In this document: in pieces, positions 1 through 13,155 of the stretch
Layout: the number at the start of each line of letters is the position of its first letter
Position numbering within the stretch: position 1 is the stretch's first letter
Source of the DNA: Cavia porcellus
Lineage: Eukaryota > Chordata > Mammalia > Rodentia > Caviidae
Reading direction: 5' to 3'
DNA: 64,000 nucleotides
Assembly: GCF_034190915.1 (NCBI RefSeq)
Contig: NW_026947514.1
Coordinates: 4,299,701-4,363,700 of the forward strand
Position numbers and translations under genes: made by a program
The notes under the pieces: generated by a model
The model's database searches: none
Seen by the model: only the letters and a program-made list of their open reading frames with translations
What the model was told of the DNA's origin: nothing

Positions 1-561
1 GCTAAGAAAAATGTGTATTCTGATGTGGATTGGAGCACTCTGTACACATCTACTAACTCCATTTGTTCACAAGTTTGATGTAGTTCTGCTATTCCTTTGC
101 TGATTTTTTGTCTACTTGATCCATCAGTTTGTGTCAATGGAGTGTTAAAGTCCCTCATTATAATTGTGTTACTTATTTGATTTTTCATATCTATTAATAT
201 TTGTCTTACATAGATTGGTGCTCCTGTATTTGGTGCATATATATTTATGACTGTTATATTATTCTCTTGAAATTTTCTCCTAACAAGTATGTAGTGACCC
301 TCTTTATCTCCTTTAATCATTTGGTTTCTTAGTTCCCAATGGCTGTAAACAGACTAGAATTGTTGTTTTTGGAATTGGGATCATTTTTCCTCTTTCTAAA
401 ATATCTTTCAGTACTCTTTGAAGGGCTGGTTGGGTAGTCATGAACTTCTTCACTTGTTCTTTGTCTTGCAAGTATCTTATATGTCCACTGCCCTTGAAAG
501 CTTTTCAGAGTGCATAAATCTGTGTTGGAAGCTGTTTTCTTTCAGTACTTGAAATACTTCA
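1..561 (-). mobile_element. L1-1, minus-strand LINE-1, 3'-ward part (ORF2 endonuclease and ORF1 C-terminus)
   Basis: The reverse complement of about 1-330 reads as the L1 ORF2 endonuclease region, matching the better copies at 12600-12960 and 47700-48000. From about 398 it jumps to the ORF1 C-terminus, so the start of ORF2 is deleted. The element runs off the left window edge. It is interrupted after GAAATACTTCA (551-561) and resumes at 16299, beside a second copy GAAACACTTCA (16288-16298). These are read as the TSD of L1-2. Heavily mutated; no usable frame. Confidence 0.8.
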
Positions 562-2049
562 GAGACTTTTTGGGAAATGGTGGAGTGCTAAGCAGCAGAC
601 AAGACAGCCTTTTTCAGAATCACCATCCAGTTGCTGGAATATAGCATCAAGAGGAAGACAAGAAGTAAGTGGCTTCCCTGGACCTAGGAAGACTCTGAAG
701 TATAAATTCAACCGTACAGGGAATGTAAAAAAGGATGTAAAAAGAAAACTTCAAGGAAAAACAAGGCAATATCTGGTGGTGCCTTCACCCTGTGATTGGA
801 CTCATGATATGACAGGAGCTGTTTGCAAAGAGAATGGCAGTGGATGGGGAGCAGCAGACATGGAGGACTGCACTGGCTGGCAGTGAGTGCAGAGGATATA
901 GTTCTCCTGTGGCAAAAGAGCAATTAGCCTGGAGCTATTTTGGAGATAGGTCAGAGAAGCTCAGAACCCAGAACTGTGCTGGCTTCTTCTAGCAGCTCCC
1001 AGCTGGACACAGACCAATGGAAATTTCTTGGACTGCAGAAAGCCCAGTGATTCTGCTCTCAGGACCAGCCTGCTGAGATTATCCACTGTTGTTTCACAGG
1101 GCAGCTGCTTGCTTGCTATGTAGATTGGCACAATTCGGGACTCTGTCTTCAAAGACTGTGAACCCAGAGAGAATACTGTAAGTGGACTGATTGTTTTTCT
1201 TTTTTCTCTTTTTCTCTTTCTCCTTCATTGTTTTTATGAGTGTTAAAGTGGTCCCTAGCCTCATTGTGGGTGTGCTTCCGTCTGTTCTTCCTTTCATCTT
1301 CCATCTCTCTTTTCCTTCAGTCTTCTGCACCAGTTTCCCCAAGCTGGCGTGACTCGCCTTTGGTCTCCAGCCTTACTGCTAATCTCTTTCTCTTCTTCCA
1401 CTTCTCTATTTTCTCCTTTACCTATTTTAAAATTTAACCTTTGTGGACAAAATTGATGCATTACTGACATATATTATATATAATAATCTGATTTATTACA
1501 CATTTTGTTATAAAATCACAAGTTCAGTTCATACAGTTAAAAGTTACAAATTAAAAGTTAACTTAATTTGTTGTTTTCTAGGCTATGTTTGATGCTATTT
1601 GTACCACAAGAGCCAAAATTGACATAATTGCTCTAAACAGGTGTTGGTTCTGGTATACCATGACTGAGATTAACTAAGGGTCACAGAAAATACAGTGGCA
1701 CAGTGCCAAAGGGACTAGGTCAAACAAGTAACAACTTCTCATCTGCAACAAACGGAAGAGATACTTCCAACAGACTCAAACCCAAAAACCTACTACATCT
1801 GGAAGACACCTCAGAGATATAATCATCACCTAAGTGTCCTAAATACTACCAATAAATCAACCCACCACAGCCAACTTACAAGCATCACGCTGGGAATTAA
1901 ACTAAAAGAAAATAATATGAGAAGACACTTAAGCAAATATCCAGTTTGTCAAAGGCAAATCCAGGGGGCAATGTGGGGGTGGCACTCTGAAAGCCCCCAC
2001 CAGATCTCTCTGAATGGTAAAAATAAAGCAATTGAATGAGGCTCTTGGA
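562..2049 (+). mobile_element. L1-2, plus-strand old LINE-1, 5' part (probable 5' UTR and ORF1 start)
   Basis: I recognise no protein here. The segment is assigned to the 5' end of L1-2 by position: it lies between the left TSD of L1-2 (551-561) and the left TSD of the nested L1-3 (2034-2049), and the recognisable ORF1 of L1-2 starts just after L1-3 at 3674. About 1.3 kb would be a long but possible L1 5' UTR. It holds a pyrimidine-rich stretch near 1195-1435 and an AT-rich stretch near 1470-1560. The several 60-80 codon open frames are not conserved elsewhere in the window. It could instead be unrelated unique or LTR-like DNA. Confidence 0.4.
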
Positions 2050-3658
2050 TTGCATTGAATCTGTATAAAAGTTTTGTGACAACGACCATTTTCACAATAT
2101 TTATTCTTCCTATCCATGAGCAAGGGATATTTTTCCACTTTCTGAGAGCCTCTTCAATTTCTTTTTTCAGTGTATTATAATTTTCCCTATATAGATCTTT
2201 CACTTCCTTCACGAGAATAATTCCTAAATATTTCATTCTTTTGGATGCTAGTGTGAAGGGTGTGGCTTCTCTTATTTCTCTGTCAAGGATTTTGTTGTTT
2301 AGTGTATAGGAATGTTATTGATTTTTGAGTATGGATTTTGTATCCAGCTACATTTCTGAATTTATTTATTATATATAGGAGTCTTTCAATGGAGTTTTGG
2401 GGGTCTTCTGTGTAGAGTATCAAGTCATCCGCAAATAATGATAATTTAACTTCTCTTCCTATCTTTACCCCTTTTATTTCTCTCTCTTGTCTAGTTGCTC
2501 TGGCTAGTATTTCCAGTACTGAGTTGAATAGGAGTGGTGATAAGGGACGTCCTTGTCTTGTGCCTGATTTTAAAGTAAAGGCCTTCAGTTTTTGGCCATT
2601 TAGTATGATACTGTCTGTTGGTTTGTCATAGATGGCTTTTATTATATTGAGGTAAAGACCATCTATTCAAATTTTCTATAAGGTTCTTATCATAAATGCA
2701 TGTTGGATCTTATAAAAAGCTTTTTCTGCATCTATAGAAATGATCATGTGATTCTTTTGGCTTTATTGATATGGTGGATTACATTTATTGAACTGAAAAC
2801 ATCATACCACAGTGATATGCACCCATGTTTATAGCAACACAAATTTTTAATAGCCAGATCTTGGAAACAACCTAAATGTCCACCAACTGAGGAATGGATA
2901 AAAAAGATGTAGTATTTTTATACAATGGAGTATGACTCAGATATAAAGAATGGTCGCATTGAGATATTTATAAATAAATAGGCACAGGTTAAGACCATGA
3001 CTCATAAGCAAAATAAATCAAACTCACATGTATAAATACCGAATAGTTTCTCTAGTGTAAGGAATGGTAAGAATACATAAAAGTATGTGGGAATCATAAT
3101 TCCCCATTATATTGTTTGAAGCTTTATAATGCTTCCATTCATTAAATTGAATGGTTTTATTCTGGATTGTTCAATTTTATTGTCTGTGATGGTATGAACA
3201 GTTATTTTGAAAGAAAACAGGACAATATAATAGCTACTTCTGAATTAATATCATCTTGTTTTGAAGTCCCATCAAATTTTTGTTCTTCTGTCTCCATCGG
3301 TTTATCATGTTGTATCTTATTGGATTTTATTATATGATAGTATAAATAAAATTTTTTATAGACAAGGACATAATATAGAAGCCATTGTTCATTTTCTGTT
3401 AGTTGGTTCTAAATGCCCTGTAATACTTTCATTCTCTTGAATGGTTTTACACTGTCATGTTATGTTTGATGTTATAGTATACAACGTTACACTCATATTT
3501 CAAGGAAAGAGACACTATGGTAACTACTGTTATGTCAGGTTATCTTGTGGTGAAACACTATGTTGCTTAATTGTTCTGTTCTGACCTGTGTTGTTATGTC
3601 CTCTTTTATCTTAATCTCCTTTTTTAAATTTTTTATAACAAAAACATTTTTTGAAAAA
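2050..3658 (+). mobile_element. L1-3, 5'-inverted (twin-primed) truncated LINE-1
   Basis: Bases 2050-2802 are ORF2 reverse transcriptase in the minus orientation; the FADD active-site motif reads on the minus strand near 2425-2445. From 2803 the sequence switches to the plus orientation, with the end of ORF2 (stop near 3058) followed by a 3' UTR and a degenerate A-rich tail near 3640-3658. Flanking copies GAATGAGGCTCTTGGA (2034-2049) and GAATGATGCTCTGGA (3659-3673) form a TSD. A 5' inversion followed by a direct 3' part with a tail is the signature of twin priming during target-primed reverse transcription. About 1 kb of ORF2 between the two parts is missing. Confidence 0.85.
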
Positions 3659-3673
3659 GAATGATGCTCTGGA

Positions 3674-4530
3674 AAAAGTGAAATCAGAAACAGTCTCTCA
3701 GATAACTACAGAGATTATCAAAATACACACCATGCCTAACAATGTTAGAGTGGACACAGACAAAAACATAGATGAGCTTAAGAAAATCATAGATTAGATT
3801 AGGAGAGAAATAGAATCTGTAGAGCAGATGCAAGGAGATATCCAGGAGAATAAAAATTTCACTGAAAGTCTTTTAAGTACATAGGGCCAGTGTGAGGATA
3901 GGATCTCAGATATTGAAAATGGATTTGCAGTTAGCAACCAGGAAAAGAAAATTTCTCAAAAATAACAAAGGACCATGAGAAGTCAATCCAGCAGCTGCTA
4001 TATGAGACAAACAAGAATACCTTAATATTAATTGGAGTAAATGAACAAGCAGGAGATATCACAAATAACATTTGAAAACTATTCACAGACATCATGACAG
4101 AAAACTTTCTTAATAGACAAAAGTAATTTGACATACACATAAACAAGGCATAAAGGAGTCCAATTAACAATGATTTAAAAAATATACAGCAAAGCATATT
4201 ATAGTCAAGATTTCTGAAACTCAACACAAGAATAGAAGCCTAAAGGCTGTTAGAGAAAAGAAACAAATCACCTATAAAGGAAAGACCTTCAGAATCACAG
4301 CTAACCTCTCAGCACACTCTTAAGTCCAAGAGAGATTGGTATGAAATACTGGAAGTTCTAAAGGAAAATAACTTTTAACCAGATTGATGTAACCCACAAA
4401 ACTATCTTTCAAAATTGACAAAGAAATAAGATACTTCCATGACAAAGAGCATCTGAGAAAATTTATGACCACCAAGCCAGCACTGCAAAATATTCTAGAA
4501 AGAGATAATGAGGAACACAGTTCCATGAAT
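3674..4530 (+). pseudogene. L1-2 ORF1 remnant
   Basis: This is the RNA-binding, coiled-coil ORF1 protein gene of an old L1, decayed by many stops and frameshifts. Recognisable pieces in order are the coiled-coil segment (about 3800-3960), the RRM-like middle (about 3990-4200) and the C-terminal domain with the ITYKGKTFRITA-like stretch near 4265-4310 and the RYFHDKE-like stretch near 4430-4450. It is much more diverged from the young copies (28526 and 62008) than they are from each other. The N-terminal codons probably lie before L1-3, left of 2050. Confidence 0.75.
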
Positions 4531-4593
4531 CTGAACAGAAGGAATCCACCATGGAAGGCAAACAGTTAGGAGGGGGGAAAAGCAAGTGGCAAC

Positions 4594-7400
4594 AACAGGA
4601 AAATAACATGACAAGGATAAGTCATAACATTTCAGTTATAACCATCAACGTTAATGATCTTAATTCAGAAGTCAAGAGACACAGACTGGAAGAATGGACC
4701 ATGATCCATTATGCAAGATCCAACAATATGCTGCATATAAAAAACATATTTAATTCAAAAAGAAACTCATAAACTGAAGGTCAAGGGATGGAAACCAATA
4801 CTTCATGTGACAGAAATGCAAAAGAAGCAAGGATAGCTATTCTATTTGCAAAAGGAATTTCAAGCCAAGACTGATTAAGAGAGACAAAGAAGGTCACTAC
4901 ATCCTCATAAAGAGAACAATCCAAGAGGAAGAGATAACAATCATAAATATATAAGCAACAAATTCCAGGGCACCCAACTACCTAAAACAATTAATAATAC
5001 ACATGAATAGTCAAATAAGCCCTACTACAATTGTATTGGGAGACCTCAATACCCCATTGTCATAAAAAGACAGATCAACTGGACAAAAAATAAATAATGA
5101 AATATTAGAACTAAGTCAAACTTTTGAGCACACACACCCACTAGATGTCTATAGAGTATTCTATCCTACAATACTAGAATACACAGGCTTCTCAGCAGCA
5201 CATGAGACATTCTGCAAAATAGACCATATACTGAATCATAGAACAGGTTTAAATAAATACAAAGGAATTGAAATTATCCCATGCATACTATCAGACCACA
5301 GTGCAATGAAATTGGAAATCCATGCCAAAGAAAACCACAAGAACTTCATAAACACGTAGAAATTAAATAGCACCCTACTGAACAACCAATAGGACACAGA
5401 TGAAATTGAAGAAAATATTACACAGTTTTTACAGCTGAATGATAAAAACAATACAACATCCTGAAACTCAGGGGACACAATCAAACGAGTCTTAAGAGGG
5501 CAATTTATAGAAGTAAATACCCACCTCAGGAAAACAGAGCAAACACATATAAACAACTTGATATGGAATCTCAAACTTCTACAAAATGAAGACCAGGCTA
5601 AGCCAAAAGATCATACTAAGAAGGAATTATAAAGGAAATTATAAAGCAGAAAATAACACATTGGAGACTAAAAAATCAATAGAATCAGTGAGTTCAAGAG
5701 TTTGTTCTTTGAAAATTTTAATAAAATTGACAACCTTTATGCAACCTTATTAAAAAAGGAAAGAAAGGATTTGAATCCATGCAATTAGAAATGTAAAGGT
5801 GAAATCACAACAGACATTGCAGAAATCCACAAAATCATCTATACCCACTTTGAAAACTTGTATTCTACTAAGATGGAAAATATAGAAGAAATAGACAGAT
5901 TCCTAGATATATATGAATTGCCAAAGCTGAATCAAGAAGATATAAAAATCCTTAAAACCCACTGCTGATCAGTGAAATCAAAGATGTAATTAGAAACCTA
6001 TCAACAAAGAAAAGCCCAGGCCCTGATGCATTCACTGCTGAATTCTATAAGAAATTCAGTGAAGACCTAGCACCACAGCTTCTCAAACTCTTTAATGAAA
6101 TGAAAGGGAAGCATCGCTTCCAAATTAATTCTTGGAAGCAAGCATTACTCTGGTATGAAAACCAGAGAAGGACCAACTGAGAATGAAAATTTCAGGTCAA
6201 TTTCCCTAACCGACATTGATGCAAAAATCCTCACTAAGATACTGGCAAACACCCTGCACAAACCATCAAGAAGATTGTACACTATGATCAAGTGAGATTC
6301 ATTCCAGAGATGTATGGATGGTTCAACATACATAAATCCATAAATGTGATACACCATATTAACAGAGCCAAACACAAAAACCATATGAATATCTTAATAG
6401 ATGCAGAAAAAGCTTTTGACAAAGCCCAGAAGCCATTCATTGCTTTTTAAAAACCCTACAGAAAAATGGGAGAGATTTTTTTTATATCAGTCTGATAAAA
6501 GACATCTACAAGAAACCAACAGCTATCATTATATTAAATAGACAAAAACTGAGAGCTGTCACTCTAAAATCAGGAACAAGACAACAAGATCTATTGTCTC
6601 CAGTATTATTCAATGTACTCCTGGAAACTTTAGCTGGAATAATTAGAAAAGAGTAAGACATAAAAGGAACAAACATAGGGAAGAAGGATGTTAAACTATA
6701 ATTATTTGCAGATGACCTAATACTGTACTTAGAAGACCTCAAAAATGCCATCAAAATACTTCTAGATTTAATAAGAAAGTTCAGTAACTTAGCTGGTAAC
6801 AAATCAACACTCAAAAACTGATAGCATCCCTTTACATGAATAACAAACTCAGAGAGAGAGAAATCAGAGAAACAATACATTTTGGAATAGTATTCAAAAA
6901 TGAAATACCTAAGAATCAATTAACAAAGGAAATAAAAGACCTCTACAATGAAAACTACTCTGGAAAAGGAGATTGAAGAGGATATTAGAAAATGGAGAGC
7001 TGTCTCATGCTGTTGGATAAGAACAAATATAGTGAAAATGATGATAGACCCAAAACTGTTATACAGATTTAGTGCAATTCCAATCAAAGTTCCAATAGCA
7101 TACTTCACAGAAATAGAGAAAACAATCTAAGATTCTTCTGGAACCAGAAGAGACCTACAATGGCAAAGGCAGTCCCGGGCAACAAAGACAAGACAGAGGG
7201 GGCATCACAATCCCTGACTTGAAATTATACCATAAATCTACTATGATTTTTAAAAAAAAACAGTGTGGTACTGAAAAAAAAAACCAGTCAGAAGATCAAT
7301 GGACCAGACTAGACGATGCACAAACAACTGCAGACACACTCAGCCACCTTATCTTTGACAAAGGTGTCAAACACATTCACTAGAAGAAAGATAGCCTCTT
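4594..7400 (+). pseudogene. L1-2 ORF2 remnant, endonuclease and reverse transcriptase
   Basis: Reads through the endonuclease (start region near 4600; GDLNTPL-like motif near 5040; SDHSAMKLEI-like motif near 5290), then the reverse transcriptase, with an FADD catalytic motif near 6705 and the GFIPEM-like and [14 protein letters not shown] stretches near 6295 and 6400. Dozens of stops and indels. The frame is cut at 7400 by insertion of L1-4 and resumes at 15058; AAAGATAGCCTCTT occurs on both sides (7387-7400 and 15044-15057). Confidence 0.85.
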
Positions 7401-8889
7401 TTTAAATTTTTTTTTATTTTAAAGATATTAAGACAAAAGAGGACATAACAAAGCAGATCAGAACAGAACAATGTAAGCTACACAGTATTTCACCATAAGA
7501 CAACCCGTAATTAACAGTTACAACCATAATGTCTCTTTCTTTGAAATAGTTGAGCATAACTTCACATATAAGAGTATCAAACATAACAAAATAGTATAAA
7601 ACCATTCAAGAGAATGAAAGTATTATAGGGCATTCAGAACTCAGAATAACAGAGAACTAACATTGTCTACTATATTATCTCATTTCCATAGAAAATTTGT
7701 TTATACTGTCACACATAATAAAAATCCAATAAGACACAATATGACAGAACCAGTGGAAACAGAAGAACAAAAGCATGGTAGGACTTGAGTAAGATGATTA
7801 AATCAGCACTGGCTATTATAATGTCTTGTTTTCTTAAAATAGATGTTCATACTATCACAGATAATAAAATCAAACAAACCAGGATAAAACCATTCCAACT
7901 AATGAATGCAAACATTATAAGGCTTCAAAGCAATGTAATGAGGAATCATGATTACCAGAAACTCTTATGTACTCACACCATTTTTACACTAGGGAGACAA
8001 TACAATATTTATACATGTGAGTTTGATTTATTTCACTTATGAGTATGGTCTCAAGTTGTGTCCATTTATTTATAAATATCTCAATGTGATCATTCTTTAT
8101 AACTGAGTAGTGCTCCATTGTATAAAAATACCACATTTTTTTATCCATTCCTCAGTTGATGAACACTTAGGTTGTTTCCAAGATCTGGTGATTACAAATT
8201 GTGCTGCTATAAACATGTGTGCACATATATCACTGTGGTATGATGCTTTCAGTTCTTCTGGGAATATGCCTAGAAGTGGAATAGCTGGAACACATGGCAC
8301 TTCCAATCCCAGCTTTCTGAGAAATCTCCAGACTGACCTCCACAATGGCTGCACCAGTCTACACTCCCACCAACAGTACAGGAGAGTTCCGTTTTACCCA
8401 CAGCCTCTCCAGCATTTGTTGTTGGTAGTTCTCTTGATCCTAACCATTCTTTCTGGAGTGAGATGGAATCTCAACATTGTTTTAATTTGTATTTCTCTAA
8501 GGACTAGTGATGATGAAGATTTTTTCATGTATTTATTTGCCATTTGTATTTCTTCATCTGAAAATTGTTTATTCATCTCAGATGCCAATTTTTGGATCGG
8601 ATCTTTGAATCTGAGGGGTCTGGTTTTTAAAAATTCTTTATATGTTCTAATCAGAAGTCCTCATGTCTGAGGGACAGCTCATTAAGATTTTTTGCCAGTT
8701 TGTGGATTTTCTTTTCACTATGCTGGAGATTTCTTTAGACATGCAGAAACTTTTCAATAAGACGTGATCCCAGTTATTGATTCTGGGAAGTATTTCTCAT
8801 GCAGTTTGATTCCTGTTCATGAATTCTCTACCTACTCCTATGTCTTCAAGGTTTTTACCTAATTTGTCATCCAACAGATTTAGTGTCTC

Positions 8890-9556
8890 ATAAGATTCAC
8901 TAAGATACCCATTCTGGTTTGACTATTGTCTTCTTTGGAAGTCCTGTAATGTTTACAATGCCTAAGTTTTATTGGTCTTGTTCTCTACTGTTTTGTTCAA
9001 CTTTATAATATCTAATAAGATAGACAATTCTTTTTAAGGAAACAAGGGACAACGTTGATAACCATTGTTGATAAACTTGTACTCTGTTCTACACCATGTG
9101 CTATGTCTATCCTTGGTATTGACTGACAGCTTTGTTTTGCCATATTCGACTGTATTCTTCCTCCCCCCCCCCAAAGAAAGTAATAAGCACTAAGGAGTAA
9201 TAAAATCCAAGATGTGTAAATTTTGTTGTAAAAAAGATAGGGAAAAAAAAAGAAAAAGAGCTCTAACGGATATAACAGCAAGTGTGTTTGGGGGTGTTAA
9301 ATAGCTGACTTTATTAATGTTTTTGGAACATTGAACACAGCTGTTTGCAGTCTCCCTGTTTGAATGTCCACCTTGTGTTCTTTGATACTGTGATTTGAGG
9401 AACTATTTTCAAGAAGATAGTGTGTAATCTACTAGCAGGTGATTTCTTACTGTTATGTTTTTTTGTTTTGTTTTGTAGTTCTGTATTGCGTGTACCCTTA
9501 CGCCGCTTTGGTTTGTTTTGTGTTTTTCTCTTTTTCCTCTTAAATAAAAAAAAAAA
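8890..9556 (+). mobile_element. L1-5, 5'-truncated LINE-1 consisting only of 3' UTR
   Basis: Matches base for base, with few differences, the last about 670 bp of the young L1-13 (33847-34523), including a C-run followed by an A-rich stretch and the terminal AATAAA signal (9542-9547) with an A tail. TSD AGATTTAGTGTCTC at 8876-8889 and 9557-9570 (14 bp, perfect). It is opposite in orientation to its host L1-4. The clean TSD and high similarity to L1-13 indicate a recent insertion from the same subfamily. Confidence 0.93.
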
Positions 9557-10620
9557 AGATTTAGTGTCTCTGTTTTAATATTCAGATCTTTTATCCATTT
9601 AGATTTTAGTTTAGTACATGGTGATAGGCATGGGCCTAGTTCTAGTTTTCGGCTTATGGAGAGCCAGTTTTTTCAGTACTGTTTATTAAAGAGACTGTCG
9701 TTCTTCCAGTGAACATGTTTGGCCCCTTTATCAAAGATAAGGTGGTTGAGTGTGTTTGTAGTTATGGTTGTACCTTTTAATCTATTCCATTCATCTTCAG
9801 ATCTGTTTTTGTTCCAGTACCATGTTGATTTTATCACAGTAGCTATGTAGTATAACTTCAGGTCAGGGATTGTGATGCCTCTTGCCTTGCCTTTGCTGCT
9901 TAGAATTGCCTTTGCTATTCTAGGTCTCTTCTGGTTACAGATGAATTTCACGAGTGGTTTTTCTAGATTTATAATGTATGTTGATGTTATTTTCACTGGG
10001 ATTGCATTGCATATGTATAACATTTTGGGAGAATGGCCACTTTCACAATATTTATTCTTCCTATCCATGAACAAGGGATGTCTTTCCATTTTTTGAAATA
10101 TTCTCCAATTTTTTTTCAGACCTTTCACTTCTTTCACGGGAATAATTCCTAAATATTTCATTTTTTGTTTGCTAGTGTGAAGGATGTGGCTTCTCTTATT
10201 TTTCTCTCAGGGATTTTTTTTGTTGGAATATAGGAATGCTATTGATTTTTGAGTATTGATTTTGTATCCAGATAAATTGCTGATTTATTTATTATATCTA
10301 GAAGACTTTCAATAGAGTTTTGGGAGTCTTCTATGTAGAGGATCGTGTCATCTGCAAATGACGATAATTTAACTTCCTGTTTTCCATGTCTTTACCCCTT
10401 TTATTTCTCTCTCTAGTCGAATTGCTCTGGCTAGTATTTCCAGTACTAAGTTGAATAGGAGCAGTGATAAGGGACATCCTTGTCTTGTGCCTGATTTATG
10501 ATACTGGCTATTGGTTTGTCATACATGGCCTTTACCATATTGAGGTAAAGACCATCTATTCCAACTTTCCGTAAAGTTCTTATTATGAAGGAGTGTTGGA
10601 CCTTATCAAAAGCTTTTTCT

Positions 10621-11345
10621 CAGGAACAGATTATATAATGCAAGATGTAATGAACAGATACGCTGAGGAAGAGACGCTAAGAAACCTGAGGCTAATTTTG
10701 TAGCATTATGATATAAATTATAGCAATACTATTGTTCGCTGATTAGAATGACATTGGACTGGTTTCTTGAGTTCAATTTCAGCATATGTAGAGATGGGGA
10801 CGGCTATCACAGGGAGAATGAGAGATGTGATGGTAGTTATTATTGTCTTCCCTAATTTGGAACTTGAGGACCTAAAAAGCCTTCATCATCCTGTAATGAT
10901 TTGATTAGTTCTATAATATGCAATAAGTATATAAAGTGGGTGAAGATGGGGACAACTATTTGTAAGAAACTAGAGACAGTTGGATAGACGGTGAGGATCT
11001 CCAGTGGACTTGCTTTGAAATCTGTATTTCTTTAAATTGTTTTTTTAACTGTTTTGTTCTGTTTTGATATGTCTAATCTTGCCCTCTTTAAGATGTAAAA
11101 CAGATGTGTGGGATTGATAACCATATTACTGAGCTTTTGTTCAATCATTGAGCAGAGCTGTTTGTAGTGTCACTTTTTGAATGTCATTCTGAATGCTTTG
11201 GTTCTGTAACCTGAATGGCTATTTCTGGGATGATGATGTGTAACTTGCCGTTTGTTTTTCTGTAATTTTGTATTATTTCTACCCTTTTTTATCTCCATGT
11301 ATTTTTTTTTGTTTCCTTTTCTTTAAATAAAAAAAATTTTAATAA
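10621..11345 (+). mobile_element. L1-6, 5'-truncated LINE-1 consisting only of 3' UTR
   Basis: Inserted in the reverse transcriptase of L1-4. It ends in TTTAAATAAAAAAAATTTTAA-like tail sequence (about 11322-11345) and is flanked by the 13-bp perfect TSD AAAAGCTTTTTCT (10608-10620 and 11346-11358). The body resembles the older 3' UTR type of L1-11 (27200-27725), not the young L1-13 type, so it represents a different source subfamily from L1-5. Confidence 0.9.
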
Positions 11346-13155
11346 AAAAGCTTTTTCTGCACCTATAGAAATGATCATGTGAATCTTACTTTTGGCTTTA
11401 TTGATATAGTGGATTACACTTATTGATTTTTGTATGTTGAACCTTTGCTGCATGCCTGGGATGAATCCCACTTGGTCATGGTGTATAATCTTCTTAATGA
11501 TTTGTTACATCGTGTTTGCCAATATGTTATTGAGGATTTTTGCATCTGTGTTCATTAGAGAGATTAGCCAGTCATTCTCTTTTTTAGTGGCTCTTTCTCA
11601 GGTTTTGGTACTAGGGTAATATTTGCTGCCAGGAATGACTTAGGAAGGATTGCTTCCTTTTCAGTTTAATTGAAGAGTCTGAGGAGTGTTGGCACTGTCT
11701 TTTTTGTATCTCTTGTATAATTCGGCAGTGAACCTGTCTGGGCCTGGGCTCTTCTATAGGTAAGGATTTAATTACATTTTCAATTTCATTAATAGAAATT
11801 GGGTTATTGAGCAGTTTTACATCTTCTTGACCCAGCTTTGTTGCTTCATATGTTTCTAGGAATCTGCCCATTTCTTCTGTGTTATCGAATCTATGAGATT
11901 AGAGGTTTTTGAAATAGGTGTTGATGATCTTCTGTATTTCCACAGAGTCTGTAGTGATTTCACCTTTTTCATTCCTTGTTGCATGAATTTGAGCCTTTTC
12001 TTTCCTTTTTAAAATAAGATTGGCTAGGGGCTTATCAATTTTATCTATTCTTTCAAAGAACCAACTCTTTGATTCATTGATTCTTTGGATTGTTTTCTTA
12101 GTCTTTATTGCATTAATTTCTGCTGTGATTTTTATAATTTCCTCCCTTCTTTTGACTTTGAGTTTGACTTGCTCTTTTTCTAGGTTTTTCAGGTGTAGCA
12201 TCAGGTTGTTTATTTTTATTCGTTCTGTTTTTCTGATGTGGGAACTCATTGCAATACATTTTCCTCTGAGGACTGCTTTCATTGCATCCCACAGATTCCG
12301 GTAAGTTGTATTTGTATTTTCATTTGCTTGTAAGTATTTTTTAATTTCTTGTTTAATTTCCCCAGTGACCCACTGATTGCTCAAGAGTGTATTATTCAAT
12401 TTCCAGGTGTTTGTGGGATTTTTGCAGTTTCTTTTATCATTAATTTCTAGTTTCATGGCACTATGATCTGATAACATACATGGGATAGTTTCAATTCTTT
12501 TGCATTTATTTAAATATGCTCTGTGGCCTGATATATGGTCTATTTTAGAGAATGTCTCATGTACTGTTGGGGAGAATGTATATTCTGATGTTGTTGGATG
12601 GAACACTCTGTATATGTCTATCAAGTTCCTTTTTTCAAAGGTGTGAATCAGTTCTGTTACTTCTTTGCTGATTTTCTGTCTGATTGATCTGTCCCTTGGT
12701 GTCAATGGGGTGTTAAGGTTTCCTGTATAATTATGTTATTGCTAATTTAATTTTTAATTTCTATTAATACTTGCTTTGTATAACTGGGTGCTCTGGAATG
12801 TGGTGCATATATATTTAAGATTGTTATCTCTTCCTCTTGAAGTTTTCCCCTAACTAGTATGTAGTGACCTTCTTTATCTCTTAGGATCATTATTGGTTTC
12901 AAGTTCACATTGTCTGAAAACAAGATAGCTACCCCCACTTTTTTTTTCGGTTCCTGTTGCATTAAGTATTGTTTTCCATCCTTTGACTTTCAATCTGTGA
13001 GTTTCCTTTTGGGTTAGATGGGTTTCTTGTAGACAGCATATGGTTGAATGTTGTTTCTTGATCCATTCTGCCAGTCTGTTTCTTTTAATTGGTGAATTGA
13101 GACCATTTACATTACATTAGTTTATTGTTGATATGTTATCTTTCTGCTGTTGCAT

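Larger units (their letters stand above)
7984..13155 (-). pseudogene. L1-4 ORF2, broken
   Basis: Encodes the L1 endonuclease and reverse transcriptase when read leftward from 13155 (start MQQQKDN). The endonuclease is missing a short piece near its start, around 13100-13120, where the conserved NVNGLN region should lie. Long in-frame blocks survive, for example 268 codons at 11899-12705 covering the SDHSAMKLEI motif and the start of the RT. The FADD motif lies near 10345-10360. Two L1 3' ends are inserted in it (8890-9556 and 10621-11345). Without these the length is about 3.75 kb, matching an ORF2 of roughly 1,260 codons. Several frameshifts and stops; not functional. Confidence 0.88.

Noticed and set aside
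961..1342. Small frames at 961-1152 and 1094-1342 as genes
   Set aside because: No domain, no conservation within the window, and they overlap pyrimidine-rich sequence.
562..2049. An LTR retrotransposon or endogenous retrovirus LTR
   Set aside because: No TG...CA ends, primer-binding site or second LTR copy was found.
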